From NCBI GenBank assembly GCA_964360145.1, contig CAYHWW010000040.1:1-21724 (forward strand): a stretch of 21,724 bases of DNA. The letters are read 5' to 3'. Shown here piece by piece: positions 7,516-15,502 of this stretch. The stretch is from CAYHWW01 sp964360145. Its GTDB lineage: Bacteria > Bdellovibrionota > UBA1018 > CAYHWW01. The notes under the pieces are model-generated. The model was not told the origin of the DNA. It ran no database searches and was given only the letters and a program-made list of their open reading frames with translations. The position numbers were made by a program, and so were the translations under genes. How positions within the stretch are numbered: the stretch's first letter is position 1; each line of letters begins with the position of its first letter.

Positions 7516-8224
7516 CCCGCCCGGCTTTCCAATAGCGCAGCAGATTCTTTATGTATTCCAAGGCATCCCGCAGGGGACGTACCGTGGATCGCTTCTCACT
7601 GTTGCGTATGAAAAGACAGGGCACGGGGACGATCTTCAAACCATCCTGATGGAAGCGGGTCACCACTTCCGAGTCCCAGAACCAACCTTCATGCTGGAAA
7701 CGACCGAAGTAGCGGACGAGGGTTTCGCGCTTGAAGAATTTATAGCCCGTTTCTGAATCGAATTTCTGGGGAATGCCAAGGATTCTGGAAGAGAGGAAGG
7801 AGTAACCCTTGGTCAGCAGATGCCGGTAGAAAAGACCGGCGGTTTCTCGATAATGTCTCTGGCCCACCACCAGGTCCGCCTGCTCCGCCTCCAGGGTGTG
7901 TAAGCACTCGAAGAGATACACGGCGGCCACCTCAAGATCGATGTCGAAGAAACCCACGCAATCGCCGGTGGCCATTTCCGCTCCGGTCATGAAGGCGGCC
8001 CCGCGGCCCCTGTTCTTCATGTGGCTCACCGCTCGGATGCGGCCCGTGGCGTCGCTCTTCAAGATGCGCTCAATGGCCGCCGCGGTATCATCAGGACTGC
8101 GGTCATTGACGAGAATGATCTCCCAGGGCTTATTCATGTAGAGGAGGAGCGAGACCACATGGGCTATATTGCGCTCGAGGTGGGGCGCATCTTTGTAGCA
8201 GGGAAACACCAGGGAAAGCCTCAA
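7433..8224 (-). CDS. Family 2 glycosyltransferase, DPM1-like (polyprenyl-phosphate sugar synthase type)
   Basis: 263 residues. The GT-A core is clear: LSLVFPCYKD (3-12), EIILVNDRSPDDT (35-47), NRGRGAAF (71-78), the metal-binding FFDIDLEV (92-99, DxD equivalent) and DSETGYKFFKRE (156-167) with WFWDSEVV (181-188). This pattern matches dolichyl/polyprenyl-phosphate mannose synthase-like enzymes, which load a sugar onto a lipid phosphate at the cytoplasmic face. It lacks the two C-terminal helices of GtrB/ArnC enzymes, so it should be soluble or peripheral. It is the last gene of a three-gene minus-strand operon, joined to the previous methyltransferase by ATGA, with AAGGA ten bases upstream. The low-complexity C-terminal tail (237-263) is encoded opposite the GT-C gene's 3' end. 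The sugar donor is unknown. Confidence 0.87.
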   Translation of the reverse strand: MRLSLVFPCYKDAPHLERNIAHVVSLLLYMNKPWEIILVNDRSPDDTAAAIERILKSDATGRIRAVSHMKNRGRGAAFMTGAEMATGDCVGFFDIDLEVAAVYLFECLHTLEAEQADLVVGQRHYRETAGLFYRHLLTKGYSFLSSRILGIPQKFDSETGYKFFKRETLVRYFGRFQHEGWFWDSEVVTRFHQDGLKIVPVPCLFIRNSEKRSTVRPLRDALEYIKNLLRYWKAGRVTTGTVLAYPSPKAVQGSEADSEKLAA

Positions 8225-8832
8225 AGAGCACCATCCTTTTCAAGGACATAGACGACGTCCCGCCCTTGGCTCACAAGGCGAACCCGCACTCCAGGGAGGT
8301 TCTTCAATAATGCATCCAGGGAATCCGCTGTATAACGCTGGGAGTGCTCCCTGCCGCCGATGACGGTGAGCTTTCGGGCCATGAGCTGAAAGAATGAAGC
8401 CCCCTCCGTGGAGATGTTGTGCACGGGCTCGCTGATGATGACCATTTTCCTGGCAGCGCTGGCCATGCGCTGGAGGAGGACGCGATCGCCGTCCATGAAA
8501 TGGTAAAGACTGGATTGCATGCACACCACATCCGATTCAGGGATGGCATCATGAACACCGTCCCAGAGACGGGCATCGATGTCCCGATTTTTGGCCCAAG
8601 AGACAAAACCCTCATTCAAATCCAACGCCACGTAAGCACACCCCTTCGCCTTCAGCAGGGGAGCCACCACGCAGTCCCCGGCGCAGAGATCCACCACGGA
8701 GGCTCCCGATGGGATGAGATCCACCACCGCTTGGTATTTGGAGATATAACCCGGGCCATAGAGAAGTCGCATGAGGGCCCGGTACCCCCAAACCCAGCGA
8801 TAGATCAACCCGTGGCCGTGAGTCGCAGTCAT
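8221..8832 (-). CDS. Class I SAM-dependent methyltransferase
   Basis: 203 residues from the ATG at 8832, which forms an ATGA overlap with the stop of the upstream glycosyltransferase. A longer reading from 8925 would run 94 bases into that gene and adds unconserved sequence, so I reject it. Motif I is VVDLCAGDC (46-54), followed by YVALDLNEGFV (67-77), SDVVCMQSSLYHFMD (100-114) and KMVIISEPVHN (129-139). SLYHF in place of the common VLEH motif suggests a less typical subgroup. N-terminal aromatic residues (YRWVWGYRALMRLLYGPGYI, 11-30) may be a membrane- or substrate-contact helix. It sits between two glycosyltransferase genes, with both junctions being 4-base overlaps, so it probably modifies the same glycan. 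Acceptor unknown. Confidence 0.82.
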   Translation of the reverse strand: MTATHGHGLIYRWVWGYRALMRLLYGPGYISKYQAVVDLIPSGASVVDLCAGDCVVAPLLKAKGCAYVALDLNEGFVSWAKNRDIDARLWDGVHDAIPESDVVCMQSSLYHFMDGDRVLLQRMASAARKMVIISEPVHNISTEGASFFQLMARKLTVIGGREHSQRYTADSLDALLKNLPGVRVRLVSQGRDVVYVLEKDGAL

Positions 8833-10799
8833 GCCTTCTGTATCGTGTCGAAAGCGTTGGTAGTTAAGCCGAGCAACATGAATGCCGCATCCTGAACGCG
8901 GGAAACGGACAATTCTGCCATGCAACCGTGATCACCCCTCACGCATGCACCACAATCCCGGCCCCGGCAGGAAAATCTTGCCTCTTCCAACACCCGGGTC
9001 AGTTTCGAGCGCGGCCCCCAGCGGACCAGGTTGCTGGGGCCATTGATGAGAATCACGGGCACGCCAAGGCCATCGGCCAGCTGATAGATGCCTGAGTTGT
9101 TCGCGATGAGCAACGCGCAGCCCGTGAGCAGTTCCGGCAATTCCGCCAAGGGCGTCTTGCCCGCCATGACGGTGACCCCGGAGATGGCGGCGAAGACCGA
9201 TGCTTTTTCGGCATCGCTCGCGGCACCCAACACAATAACCCGAACCCCGGCGGAAGCGAGGCCCCGCGCAAGTTCCACGAACCGTGGGAGAGGCCACTCC
9301 TTCAAGCCGAAGGAGGACACCGCGAAGGGGTGGAGTGCGACCGGGGGCAAGCCCAGGGGCGCGCCCCTACCACGTCCGCCCCCCCAGCTTCGGACGCTGA
9401 GCAGCTGACTCAAAGTGATTCCCGCCACGTCGCCAGTGGGAACAGCAATGAGCCGGAGCAGTCTTGACGTCATCTCCACCTCCGCGCGATAGCGGCCATC
9501 CCAGCGCTTCGCATCGGTGAGGAAAAGGCCTGTGTAGCTTGTGTGATAACCCACGCGGCGAGGGATGCGTGCCACCGCGGCGAGTATGGCGTCCGTCAAA
9601 GTGGCCCGCTGACCGAAGTCCAGCACAAGGTCATAGCGCCCTTTCACCATGAGGCCCAAGCGCTGGCGCCATGACGGGGTCCAGGGCAGAAGCTTTGTGA
9701 TGGCCACACACCGTGCCAAAAGGGGATGCCAGTGACCCCGCGCCATGAAGTGCACCTCCGCGTCTGGATAGTGCCGCGCCAGCGCCGCGACGGCGGGCAC
9801 CGTGAGCAGCACGTCTCCCAGGTGATCGGCGCGAATGCAGAGAATGCGGCGGGGACGAGGAGGCGCGCCAGGGCGGCGTCTTGCGAGGCGCGCCGTGATA
9901 GCCTCACGAAGCCCTGATTTTGCGCGATCAGGCACGGTTTTCATCCGCCTCAGTGCTTCAGCGGCAAGTTTCAGCACGCGACGGCATTGGATGCCCAACC
10001 ACACCGCTGGCAGCGGTACGATGCCCTTGTTCCAGCGGCGCGCATAGACCCACATTGCGTCGTGATGATAATGAATGACTTTAAATCGGGCGCCAGCGCT
10101 ACAACCACCGATCGCGTGGGTGATGCTCACTTCCGGCATGTGAAGAATGGCGACGCCCTTCTCCTTGAGACGACGACAGAGATCTACGTCCTCACAGTAC
10201 ATGAAGTAATCTTCGCTAAATCCGCCGTGGGCCAGGAAGAGATCACGTTTCAAGAGCAGAGCGGCGCCAGAAACCCAATCCACCTCTCGCCCCGGGGGGC
10301 GGAGATAACGCGTGCTCCAACGGTTACTGGGAAATGCCTTGGTAAGAAGGCTTTTTCGATTAAATAGCGCTGTGAGCAAACCAGGGTAGGATCGTGCGGA
10401 TTCTTGAATAGTGCCATCGGTATTGAGTACACGGGGCCCAACGACCACTTCACGCCCACGAACGTGGCTTTCTTCTTCCGCCAATGCGACCAGACGTAGG
10501 ATGTCCCGGACCGATGCGCGGCAGTCAGGATTGAGGATGAAGAGCCACCGCGCGGCAGCCCGACGACTCCCCTCATTCACCGCCGCCGCGAAACCGCGGT
10601 TCTCGCTGTTGCGGATAAGATCCACCCAGGGATGTCGACAGGCTATGTCCCGAGGCGTGCCGTCACTAGAAGTATTGTCGACGACAATAACTTCTATTTT
10701 GTCTTTCCCTAGGGCCAGATCATCAAGAAGGCACAACAGGGGCAACCCCGCATTGTAGTTCACGATGACAACGCTCAAGAGCGGAGACGAAGTGGGCAT
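8829..10799 (-). CDS. Bifunctional glycosyltransferase: N-terminal GT2 (rhamnosyltransferase-like) fused to C-terminal GT9 (heptosyltransferase-like)
   Basis: 656 residues from the ATG at 10799, where the GT2 fold begins almost at once; an upstream ATG at 10871 would add 24 unconserved residues. Domain 1 (~7-260) shows LSVVIVNYNAG (8-18), VVVDNTSSDGT (38-48), NRGFAAAVNEG (67-77), the NPDC metal site (90-93) and YCEDVDLCRRL (201-211), as in WbbL-like rhamnosyltransferases. An Arg/Pro-rich linker (~300-318) leads to domain 2 (~318-645). There, ILCIRADHLGDVLLTVPA (319-336), KEWPLPRFVELA (500-511) and NNSGIYQLADGLGVPVI (567-583) are ADP-heptose:LPS heptosyltransferase signatures. The closing cysteines at 611, 616, 619 and 626 are also usual in that family. 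Each domain has about the family's full length, so both may be active. It is first in the minus-strand operon. Donor sugars cannot be assigned. Confidence 0.88.
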   Translation of the reverse strand: MPTSSPLLSVVIVNYNAGLPLLCLLDDLALGKDKIEVIVVDNTSSDGTPRDIACRHPWVDLIRNSENRGFAAAVNEGSRRAAARWLFILNPDCRASVRDILRLVALAEEESHVRGREVVVGPRVLNTDGTIQESARSYPGLLTALFNRKSLLTKAFPSNRWSTRYLRPPGREVDWVSGAALLLKRDLFLAHGGFSEDYFMYCEDVDLCRRLKEKGVAILHMPEVSITHAIGGCSAGARFKVIHYHHDAMWVYARRWNKGIVPLPAVWLGIQCRRVLKLAAEALRRMKTVPDRAKSGLREAITARLARRRPGAPPRPRRILCIRADHLGDVLLTVPAVAALARHYPDAEVHFMARGHWHPLLARCVAITKLLPWTPSWRQRLGLMVKGRYDLVLDFGQRATLTDAILAAVARIPRRVGYHTSYTGLFLTDAKRWDGRYRAEVEMTSRLLRLIAVPTGDVAGITLSQLLSVRSWGGGRGRGAPLGLPPVALHPFAVSSFGLKEWPLPRFVELARGLASAGVRVIVLGAASDAEKASVFAAISGVTVMAGKTPLAELPELLTGCALLIANNSGIYQLADGLGVPVILINGPSNLVRWGPRSKLTRVLEEARFSCRGRDCGACVRGDHGCMAELSVSRVQDAAFMLLGLTTNAFDTIQKA

Positions 10800-10906
10800 G
10801 GCCCTTTGATTTTCCCAGAGATGGAACACTACCCTCCAGGGGCAATCCTTGCCCGGCACCTTTGATCGCATCGCTGCGGGGCGGCAACCATCAGATAATG
10901 GGGAAC
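10800..10906. promoter_or_regulatory. Divergent intergenic region between the GT2-GT9 gene and the GT4-Wzx operon
   Basis: 107 bases that must hold promoters for two divergent operons. A perfect dyad GGGCAA-TCC-TTGCCC lies at 10840-10854, either an operator or a small hairpin. The motif CTTTGAT occurs twice (10804-10810 and 10860-10866). GATAAT at 10894-10899 matches a -10 element at five of six positions on the plus strand, only 7 bases before the ATG at 10907, but no -35 hexamer is obvious. If the minus-strand gene really starts at 10871, most of this region would be coding. Confidence 0.35.
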
Positions 10907-12040
10907 ATGCGCATTGGCATCAACGCCCTCTACGTGATCCCTGGCCAGAATGGTGGCACCGAGACCTACCTCATGGGGATCATGAGGGAGCTCCTTGCTT
11001 TGAGCTCAGGCCGCCACGAATTTTTTGTATACTGCAACTCCTCCGCCGCCCCCACCCTGTCCGCGGCGTTCGAAGGCGCTACCATGGTCCCCTGCGCCGT
11101 GAGCGGCGACTCCCGCATTGCCCGCGTCCTCTATGAGCAGCTCTGGCTCCCTCGCCTTGTGAAGCGGGACGCCATCGACGTGCTTCATTCCCCGGGCTTC
11201 GTACTGCCACTGGCAGCCACCTGCCGCCACGTCCTCACCGTCCATGATTTTTTCCATGAGCGTTACCCTGCCTGGCTCTCACCACTGAAACGCGCCTACT
11301 GGCGTTTGCTCATCCCGCCCAGCATCCGCAAAGCGGACCGCGTCATCGTGGTGTCGGAAGCCGTGAAGACAGAGCTGGAACGCTACTTTCCCGATGCCAT
11401 GGGAAAATCCGTGGTTACCCACGAAGGCTCCAAATTTTCAGATACCACTCGAGGCGCGCCATGCGCGCACATATCCTCGCACTCAGCTACGCCATACTTT
11501 TTCTGGGTGGGCACGCTGGCGAAGCACAAAAACCTGGGCACCATGATTCGCGCCTTCCGCCTTTTCAAGGAAGCCCACGGCGGCGCCCACCGCTTAGTCC
11601 TTGCCGGCGGCGTCGGACAAAACATCAAACCTGCGTTGATGGATGCCACGGAGCGCGAAGATCTTGCCAGAGTGGAGCCCTGGATCACCTGGGCGGGCCG
11701 GGTTTCCGATGCGGAGCTGGCCACTCTTTATCAAGGGGCCCTCTCCCTCATTTTCCTCTCCCTCTACGAAGGCTTCGGCCTGCCGGTGCTCGAGGCCATG
11801 AGCCTGGGCTGTCCCGTGATCACATCAGCTCGAGGTAGCCTGGGAGAAGTGGCTGGCGACGCCGCCCTCCTCATCGATGAACCAACGGATGCCGCAGCGA
11901 CATGCCAAGCCATGTCGCGGATCGCCTTTGACATAGAGGTGAGGGAAAAACTCATAACCAAGGGCTTGGCTCGCTCCGAAGAATTCACCTTCGCAAAAGC
12001 GGCTCAACTGACCCTGGAATGCTACGGAGGCGCCGCTTGA
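10907..12040 (+). CDS. Family 4 (GT-B fold) glycosyltransferase
   Basis: 377 residues. The N-terminus MRIGINALYVIPGQNGGTET (1-20) is the usual beginning of GT4 enzymes with the glycine loop that contacts the acceptor. The C-terminal nucleotide-sugar half shows FFWVGTLAKHKNL (198-210) and the EX7E motif around YEGFGLPVLEAM (287-298), with Glu288 and Glu296 as donor-binding residues. GCPVITSARGSLGEV (301-315) follows. This is a retaining glycosyltransferase of the Glycos_transf_1 family acting at the cytoplasmic face on a lipid-linked glycan; the sugar is unknown. I chose the ATG at 10907 because the conserved fold starts there; ATG 10898 or TTG 10862 would only add unconserved residues. It begins a four-gene operon and its stop touches the next start as TGATG. 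Confidence 0.88.
   Translation: MRIGINALYVIPGQNGGTETYLMGIMRELLALSSGRHEFFVYCNSSAAPTLSAAFEGATMVPCAVSGDSRIARVLYEQLWLPRLVKRDAIDVLHSPGFVLPLAATCRHVLTVHDFFHERYPAWLSPLKRAYWRLLIPPSIRKADRVIVVSEAVKTELERYFPDAMGKSVVTHEGSKFSDTTRGAPCAHISSHSATPYFFWVGTLAKHKNLGTMIRAFRLFKEAHGGAHRLVLAGGVGQNIKPALMDATEREDLARVEPWITWAGRVSDAELATLYQGALSLIFLSLYEGFGLPVLEAMSLGCPVITSARGSLGEVAGDAALLIDEPTDAAATCQAMSRIAFDIEVREKLITKGLARSEEFTFAKAAQLTLECYGGAA
12026..12030 (+). promoter_or_regulatory. Shine-Dalgarno site fixing the start of the next methyltransferase at 12040
   Basis: GGAGG lies nine bases before the ATG at 12040, inside the last codons of the GT4 gene. It supports that start over a possible in-frame codon at 12019, which would lie ahead of this site. 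Confidence 0.7.
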
Positions 12041-12960
12041 TGCGCAATAAAGACAAACTCACTCTTCGTTCCGCGGCTACGCTATTCCGCGACGGTGCCC
12101 TCATCGCGGGCAGGGCTGAGAAAGCAGGTACCCTGCGGCGGGCGGGCGGCAAGTATCGCGTGGGCTCCTTCATCAAACCCCTCAACTCCCCCACCCGCTA
12201 CCCCGAGTATCAGGTCTTTCATCGCATGATTGCAGATGAAGCGACCCGGGCGAACAGCGTGCTCCGTGTTCTCGATGTGGGTTCTCCCAAACTTTTCACT
12301 CTGCTCCTCACCGAACGTTTGCCTCTCCTTGAAGTGACGTCACTGGATATCTGGGATCGAGCCATCGAAGAAGCCCGCGCCCTCGCGGGGGGTCTTTCGG
12401 CCAATGCCCAGTCCCGCCTCAAGCTCGCGGTGGCGGACATCCGCAAACCGCTGGCGCCGGAACTTTTGCCGGAGCAGGGATACGATGTGGCCTTTGCCAT
12501 GTCCGTCATCGAGCATGTGGAACCCAACCCCGGCGGCGATGTGGTGGCCATGAAAGCCATGGCGAAGATCATGAAGAAGGGTGGTGCCCTCATTATTTCC
12601 ATTCCCGTGGATCGAGAATTGCGGGACGAGCATACGGCCCAGCCCGCCTATGGCGCCCACGATGCGCATGTGGACGAGGGCCAGGGCTCTTTTTTCCAGC
12701 GGGTGTACGATCAAGCTCGCGCCTCGGACCTGGTGTCCTACATGGAAGCGGCTGGCATGACTCTCGAGGAGTGCGTGCTGGTGACTTGGCCCCAAGACCG
12801 ACTGTTCCGCGCTTTCTGGCGCATCCCCGGCACTAAGATGAAAGGCCTCCTCGGCCCCTTCTACCCTCTCTTCAGCCCCCGCTTCACAGCGCGAAGTTCC
12901 GCGGAGGTGCCCGCGATCACCCGCGGGGGCGATCTCGTCATGCGCCTGAGAAAGGCATGA
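12040..12960 (+). CDS. SAM-dependent methyltransferase-like protein with variant motif I
   Basis: 306 residues from the ATG at 12040, which overlaps the previous stop by one base and has a strong GGAGG site. The Rossmann landmarks are VLDVGSPKLFTLLL (77-90), VTSLDIWDRAIEEA (99-112), YDVAFAMSVIEHVE (~148-161) and a KKGGALIISIPVD segment (~180-192). Motif I has Ser-Pro-Lys where most class I methyltransferases have CGxG. This variant is, to my knowledge, seen in glycosyltransferase-associated members, so activity is plausible but not certain. It sits between two GT4 genes, and the following gene starts within its stop (ATGA), so it is likely to act on the same growing glycan. The acceptor is unknown. 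A close functional alternative is a SAM-binding protein without methyltransferase activity. Confidence 0.8.
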   Translation: MRNKDKLTLRSAATLFRDGALIAGRAEKAGTLRRAGGKYRVGSFIKPLNSPTRYPEYQVFHRMIADEATRANSVLRVLDVGSPKLFTLLLTERLPLLEVTSLDIWDRAIEEARALAGGLSANAQSRLKLAVADIRKPLAPELLPEQGYDVAFAMSVIEHVEPNPGGDVVAMKAMAKIMKKGGALIISIPVDRELRDEHTAQPAYGAHDAHVDEGQGSFFQRVYDQARASDLVSYMEAAGMTLEECVLVTWPQDRLFRAFWRIPGTKMKGLLGPFYPLFSPRFTARSSAEVPAITRGGDLVMRLRKA

Positions 12961-14084
12961 ACTACGGTCTCGATGCTAGGCTTGTCGGCCCTACGGAGCC
13001 GGCTCAGACCCTGCTGGCCGTGGAGCTCACCCGCAATCTCGCGCTGCAAGCCACGAAAAACCATGAGCAGGTCCACGTCTACACGGGACAAGCGGGTCAA
13101 GAGGCGCTGAGGAGCTGTGTTGGTGCCGTGCTGCACGCCCTGCCCGTGCCCTTGCATCGCCTCACCGCGGGACTTTTGTGGAATCAGGTTATTCTTCCCG
13201 TGCAGGCGCGCATGGATCACCTCGATCTGATTCACAGCCCGTTTTTCTTTTTGCCCCGTCATGGGCTGCCACGCCGAATGAAGCGCGTCATCACCGTGCA
13301 TGATCTCGCATTCGCCAAGAACCCGCGTGAATTCTCCCGTCGCACACTATTCTATTTCAAGACGATTGCTCGCGGAAGCATCGAGAACGCTGATGCCATC
13401 GTGGTGAGCTGCGGTGCCGTAGGCAATGACGTCGCGGAGTATTATGGCATCGCGCCTGAAAAAATTCATGTGATCCCCCTCGGCCTGAAGCCCAGCCTCG
13501 AAGCGTGCGCACGATCCACAACGGTCGTTTCCAGGCCGAGCACAGGTGCCGAACCTTTTGTGCTCAATGTCGGCGTCATTCACTCACGAAAGAATCTCGA
13601 CGTGCTGCTGAAAGCATTTCAATTGGCGCGTCACACCCTGCCCTCCCTCAAGCTGCGACTTGTGGGCCGCCCTGCTCATGGGGCGCCTCAGATATTCGCG
13701 CTCATCGACGACCTTGGCCTCCGAGATCACGTTATCCATGAAATCCATGTGAGCGAAGAACGTCTCCGCCACTATTATGGTCATGCCGCAGCTGTCGTAA
13801 TGCCGTCCCGCAGCGAAGGGTTCGGGTTCCCCGCACTCGAAGCCATGGCCTGTGGTGCCGCGGTTATTGCATGTAGAAGTGGTTCGCTGCCAGAACTAGT
13901 GGGCGACGCAGGCGAATATTTTGAACCTGGAAATGTCGAGGAACTGGCTCAGCTGATATTGGCGCGAGTGAATAGCGGCAGCGACAGCGCTCTCGCATCC
14001 CGTGCGAAGAAACAAGCGCTTCAATTTACCTGGAGCCGCACCGCGAGCCTCACACTTGCACTATACCGTGGGCTCTGCGGATGA
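12957..14084 (+). CDS. Family 4 (GT-B fold) glycosyltransferase
   Basis: 375 residues, ATGA overlaps at both ends. MNYGLDARLVGP (1-12) is a usual N-terminus of mannosyl/rhamnosyl-type GT4 enzymes. ITVHDLAFAKNP (112-123) lies in the acceptor half. The donor half carries FVLNVGVIHSRKNLDVLL (201-218) and SEGFGFPALEAMACG (286-300), where Glu287 and Glu295 make the EX7E pair, followed by GSLPELVGDAGEYF (309-322). This is a retaining transferase expected to use a nucleotide sugar at the cytoplasmic face; the sugar cannot be inferred. It resembles the other GT4 of the operon in layout but the two are clearly diverged. It lies directly before the flippase, so it may add one of the later sugars of the repeat unit, though gene order is only a weak guide. 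Confidence 0.88.
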   Translation: MNYGLDARLVGPTEPAQTLLAVELTRNLALQATKNHEQVHVYTGQAGQEALRSCVGAVLHALPVPLHRLTAGLLWNQVILPVQARMDHLDLIHSPFFFLPRHGLPRRMKRVITVHDLAFAKNPREFSRRTLFYFKTIARGSIENADAIVVSCGAVGNDVAEYYGIAPEKIHVIPLGLKPSLEACARSTTVVSRPSTGAEPFVLNVGVIHSRKNLDVLLKAFQLARHTLPSLKLRLVGRPAHGAPQIFALIDDLGLRDHVIHEIHVSEERLRHYYGHAAAVVMPSRSEGFGFPALEAMACGAAVIACRSGSLPELVGDAGEYFEPGNVEELAQLILARVNSGSDSALASRAKKQALQFTWSRTASLTLALYRGLCG

Positions 14085-15502
14085 GTCATGTTTTCACTAT
14101 GACTCCAGCCTTCCTCTCCTCCCTCGGCTGGTCCGGCGCCGCGGGCTTCACAGCACAAGCGTTACGATTTGCAACGCGACTGCTCTTAGCCCGTGTACTC
14201 TCCCCCGATGATTTCGGGCTCTTCGCCGCCGCCACCACTATCTTAAGCCTTGCTGGGCTGCTGCAGAACCTCGGCCTCCAATCTCCCCTCATCAACGAGA
14301 AATTTCAGGGGTCCAGGGACATGGCGTACCGCGGTGCCCAAGGCCTGCTTTTCGCCGTGGCCATCATTCTCGCACTGGCTCTCTGCCTGGCGGCCCCCGT
14401 CTTCGCCAATCTCTATGGCATGCCTGGCCTCACCTCCCTCCTCAGGGTCTTGAGCTTCTCTCTCGTCATCACCGCCTTCATGACGGTGCCCAGCGCCGCT
14501 CTGTCCCGAAAATTCCGCTTCCGCGAGTTGGCCGTCGCTGAAGTGCTCTCGCTGCTTGCCTTCGCCGCCACCTCCATGGCCTGCGGCCGTTGGGGCTGGG
14601 GCCCCTACGCATTGGTGTGCGCCCAGCTCCTGTCTCAATGGCTGTATGCATCTCTCTTGCTGGTATTTTCTCATCGAGGGGATCATTGGCGTTTCGGCAT
14701 CAGCAGCCACTGGTCCCCACTGCGCCCCCTCTTTGCCCACGGAGGGTACTCCGGCGTGAATCAGTTCCTTGCACTAACCCTCACTCAGGGGGACAACGCA
14801 TTCATCGGATCCCGCGCTGGAGCCACCATGCTGGGGTACTATGCCACGGCCTACCTACTCGGCTCCGCGGCGGCTACCGTGGTTGGTGGGGTGGTGGGCC
14901 GGGTGCTCTACCCCCAACTGTCCCAGCATCACGACAATGCCCGCGCCTTCGCATCCTCGTACAACCTGGGGCTGCAGCTGAGCCTCTGCATCACGCTGCC
15001 ATTCACCGCGCTTCTCGTCATGGAACCCCATCTCATCGTCGGCGCCTTATTCATGGACAAGTGGGCTCCCTCCGCGATGCTTCTCCCGCCGCTCGCTATC
15101 CTTGGTCTCTTCCGCCTTTGGAATATGCTCGCCTGCGCCGCCGTCGAAGCGGAAGGCGCGCGGGGGGCAAAAGCCACGGCACTGGTGAAGCTCGCCCAAG
15201 TGGGACTCATGACCCTCTGCCTCCCGGCCGGGTACCGGCACGCCGAGACTCTGGGCGCCTCCTGGGCCATGGCGGCGGTGATGGCCAGCGGCTGCTGCGC
15301 CGTGGCGCTGCGCCTTGCCGTGGCTCGGAAGATGACCCCCGCGCGCTTTTTGAAACCCTTTCTCCTGCCCAGCATGGCGACGTTGCCCTGCGTGGCATTG
15401 GCCACGTTGTGCGCGACAGCGTGGCCCGCCATGATCATGGCGGTGACGGCGACCATCGCCACCACTGCCTTCACTCTGCGCGCCTCTCAGAACTGGAAGT
15501 AG
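14081..15502 (+). CDS. Wzx-type polysaccharide flippase (PST/MOP superfamily)
   Basis: 473 residues with about twelve to fourteen hydrophobic segments. The N-terminus LGWSGAAGFTAQALRFATRL (13-32) followed by LARVLSPDDFGLFA (34-47) and LQNLGLQSPLI (61-71) is typical of lipopolysaccharide biosynthesis flippases of the WzxC/Polysacc_synt group. Wzx proteins move undecaprenyl-diphosphate-linked repeat units from the inner to the outer leaflet of the plasma membrane. Length matches the family. It is the last gene of the operon and is coupled to the second GT4 gene by ATGA; an in-frame ATG at 14099 is an alternative start. Its last codons overlap the opposing MBOAT gene by 16 bases. Confidence in the transporter family is high; the exact glycan is inferred from context. 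Confidence 0.88.
   Translation: MSHVFTMTPAFLSSLGWSGAAGFTAQALRFATRLLLARVLSPDDFGLFAAATTILSLAGLLQNLGLQSPLINEKFQGSRDMAYRGAQGLLFAVAIILALALCLAAPVFANLYGMPGLTSLLRVLSFSLVITAFMTVPSAALSRKFRFRELAVAEVLSLLAFAATSMACGRWGWGPYALVCAQLLSQWLYASLLLVFSHRGDHWRFGISSHWSPLRPLFAHGGYSGVNQFLALTLTQGDNAFIGSRAGATMLGYYATAYLLGSAAATVVGGVVGRVLYPQLSQHHDNARAFASSYNLGLQLSLCITLPFTALLVMEPHLIVGALFMDKWAPSAMLLPPLAILGLFRLWNMLACAAVEAEGARGAKATALVKLAQVGLMTLCLPAGYRHAETLGASWAMAAVMASGCCAVALRLAVARKMTPARFLKPFLLPSMATLPCVALATLCATAWPAMIMAVTATIATTAFTLRASQNWK

Noticed and set aside
8833..8925. N-terminal extension of the minus-strand methyltransferase to an upstream start at 8925
   Set aside because: It would overlap the upstream glycosyltransferase by nearly 100 bases. 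The ATG at 8832 makes an ATGA overlap like the other junctions and the fold begins after it.
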